Shown: positions 7,915-8,024 of the stretch, in pieces
Position numbering within the stretch: the stretch's first letter is position 1
Layout: every line of letters begins with the position of its first letter
Assembly: GCA_903837025.1 (NCBI GenBank)
Contig: CAILTC010000548.1
Location: 1-8,024, forward strand
Length of the DNA stretch: 8,024 bases
Direction: 5' to 3'
DNA from: an uncultured Bacteroidota bacterium
Lineage (GTDB): Bacteria > Bacteroidota > Bacteroidia > Flavobacteriales > Flavobacteriaceae
Notes under the pieces: generated by a model
Told to the model about the DNA's origin: nothing
Seen by the model: the letters and a program-made list of their open reading frames with translations, nothing else
Database searches by the model: none
Position numbers and translations under genes: made by a program

Positions 7915-8024
7915 TCATTTCTTAGGAGGAACTGGATCATACCCTTTTCTTCCCCAAGGATGACAACTCATTATTCTTTTCGTTCCTAAATAACCACCAT
8001 AAAATAAGCCGTGTTTTTGTAAAG
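7915..8024 (-). CDS. yidD: Membrane protein insertion efficiency factor YidD, C-terminal part (5' end outside window)
   Basis: YidD is a small membrane-associated protein that aids insertion of inner-membrane proteins with the Sec/YidC machinery. Reading the minus strand from the window edge gives 35 codons ending in TGA at 7915-7917. The peptide begins [20 protein letters not shown] and continues [15 protein letters not shown]. The Cys-His-Pro-Trp-Gly and GYDPVP motifs are diagnostic for this family (DUF37/HlyA-like). YidD proteins are usually about 70-85 residues, so roughly half is outside the window. It is the upstream neighbour of lgt on the same strand. The TGA falls at the expected end of the family, which shows that TGA is a normal stop in this genome. 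Confidence 0.92.
   Translation of the reverse strand, partial: LQKHGLFYGGYLGTKRIMSCHPWGRKGYDPVPPKK

Overview
The window looks like chromosomal DNA from a member of the Flavobacteriaceae, probably Flavobacterium or a close relative. The evidence is AT-rich sequence and codon use, starts preceded by A/T-rich leaders without Shine-Dalgarno sites, a promoter matching the Bacteroidetes TTG/TAnnTTTG consensus, a fused SecD-SecF protein, and a secreted protein with a type IX secretion system (T9SS) type-B C-terminal sorting domain. This assignment rests on gene content and motifs; no database search was run.

Plus strand, left to right. The 3' part of gyrB (DNA gyrase subunit B, 5' end outside the window) is followed after 36 bp by mdh, an LDH-like malate dehydrogenase that ends at a strong hairpin terminator. 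A 224-bp intergenic region carries a promoter and a leader of roughly 115-120 nt before secDF, a single 989-residue SecD-SecF export motor with its own terminator. Next is a secreted, Ig-like-repeat, T9SS-type-B protein gene whose frame is interrupted by one TGA at codon 129. The frame continues unchanged to a complete sorting domain, so the locus is called a probable pseudogene.

Minus strand, right end. The last 35 codons of yidD (membrane protein insertion efficiency factor) are followed 69 bp downstream by lgt (prolipoprotein diacylglyceryl transferase). lgt converges on the broken surface-protein gene, and one symmetric hairpin between them probably terminates both.

Three genes here (secDF, yidD, lgt) act in protein export, membrane insertion or lipoprotein maturation, and the broken gene would have been a client of Sec followed by T9SS. 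gyrB and mdh are ordinary housekeeping genes. I found no mobile element, CRISPR array, tRNA or rRNA, and no convincing undescribed system. The points most worth a second look are the in-frame stop in the surface-protein gene and the TAACCCC direct repeats just upstream of its start.
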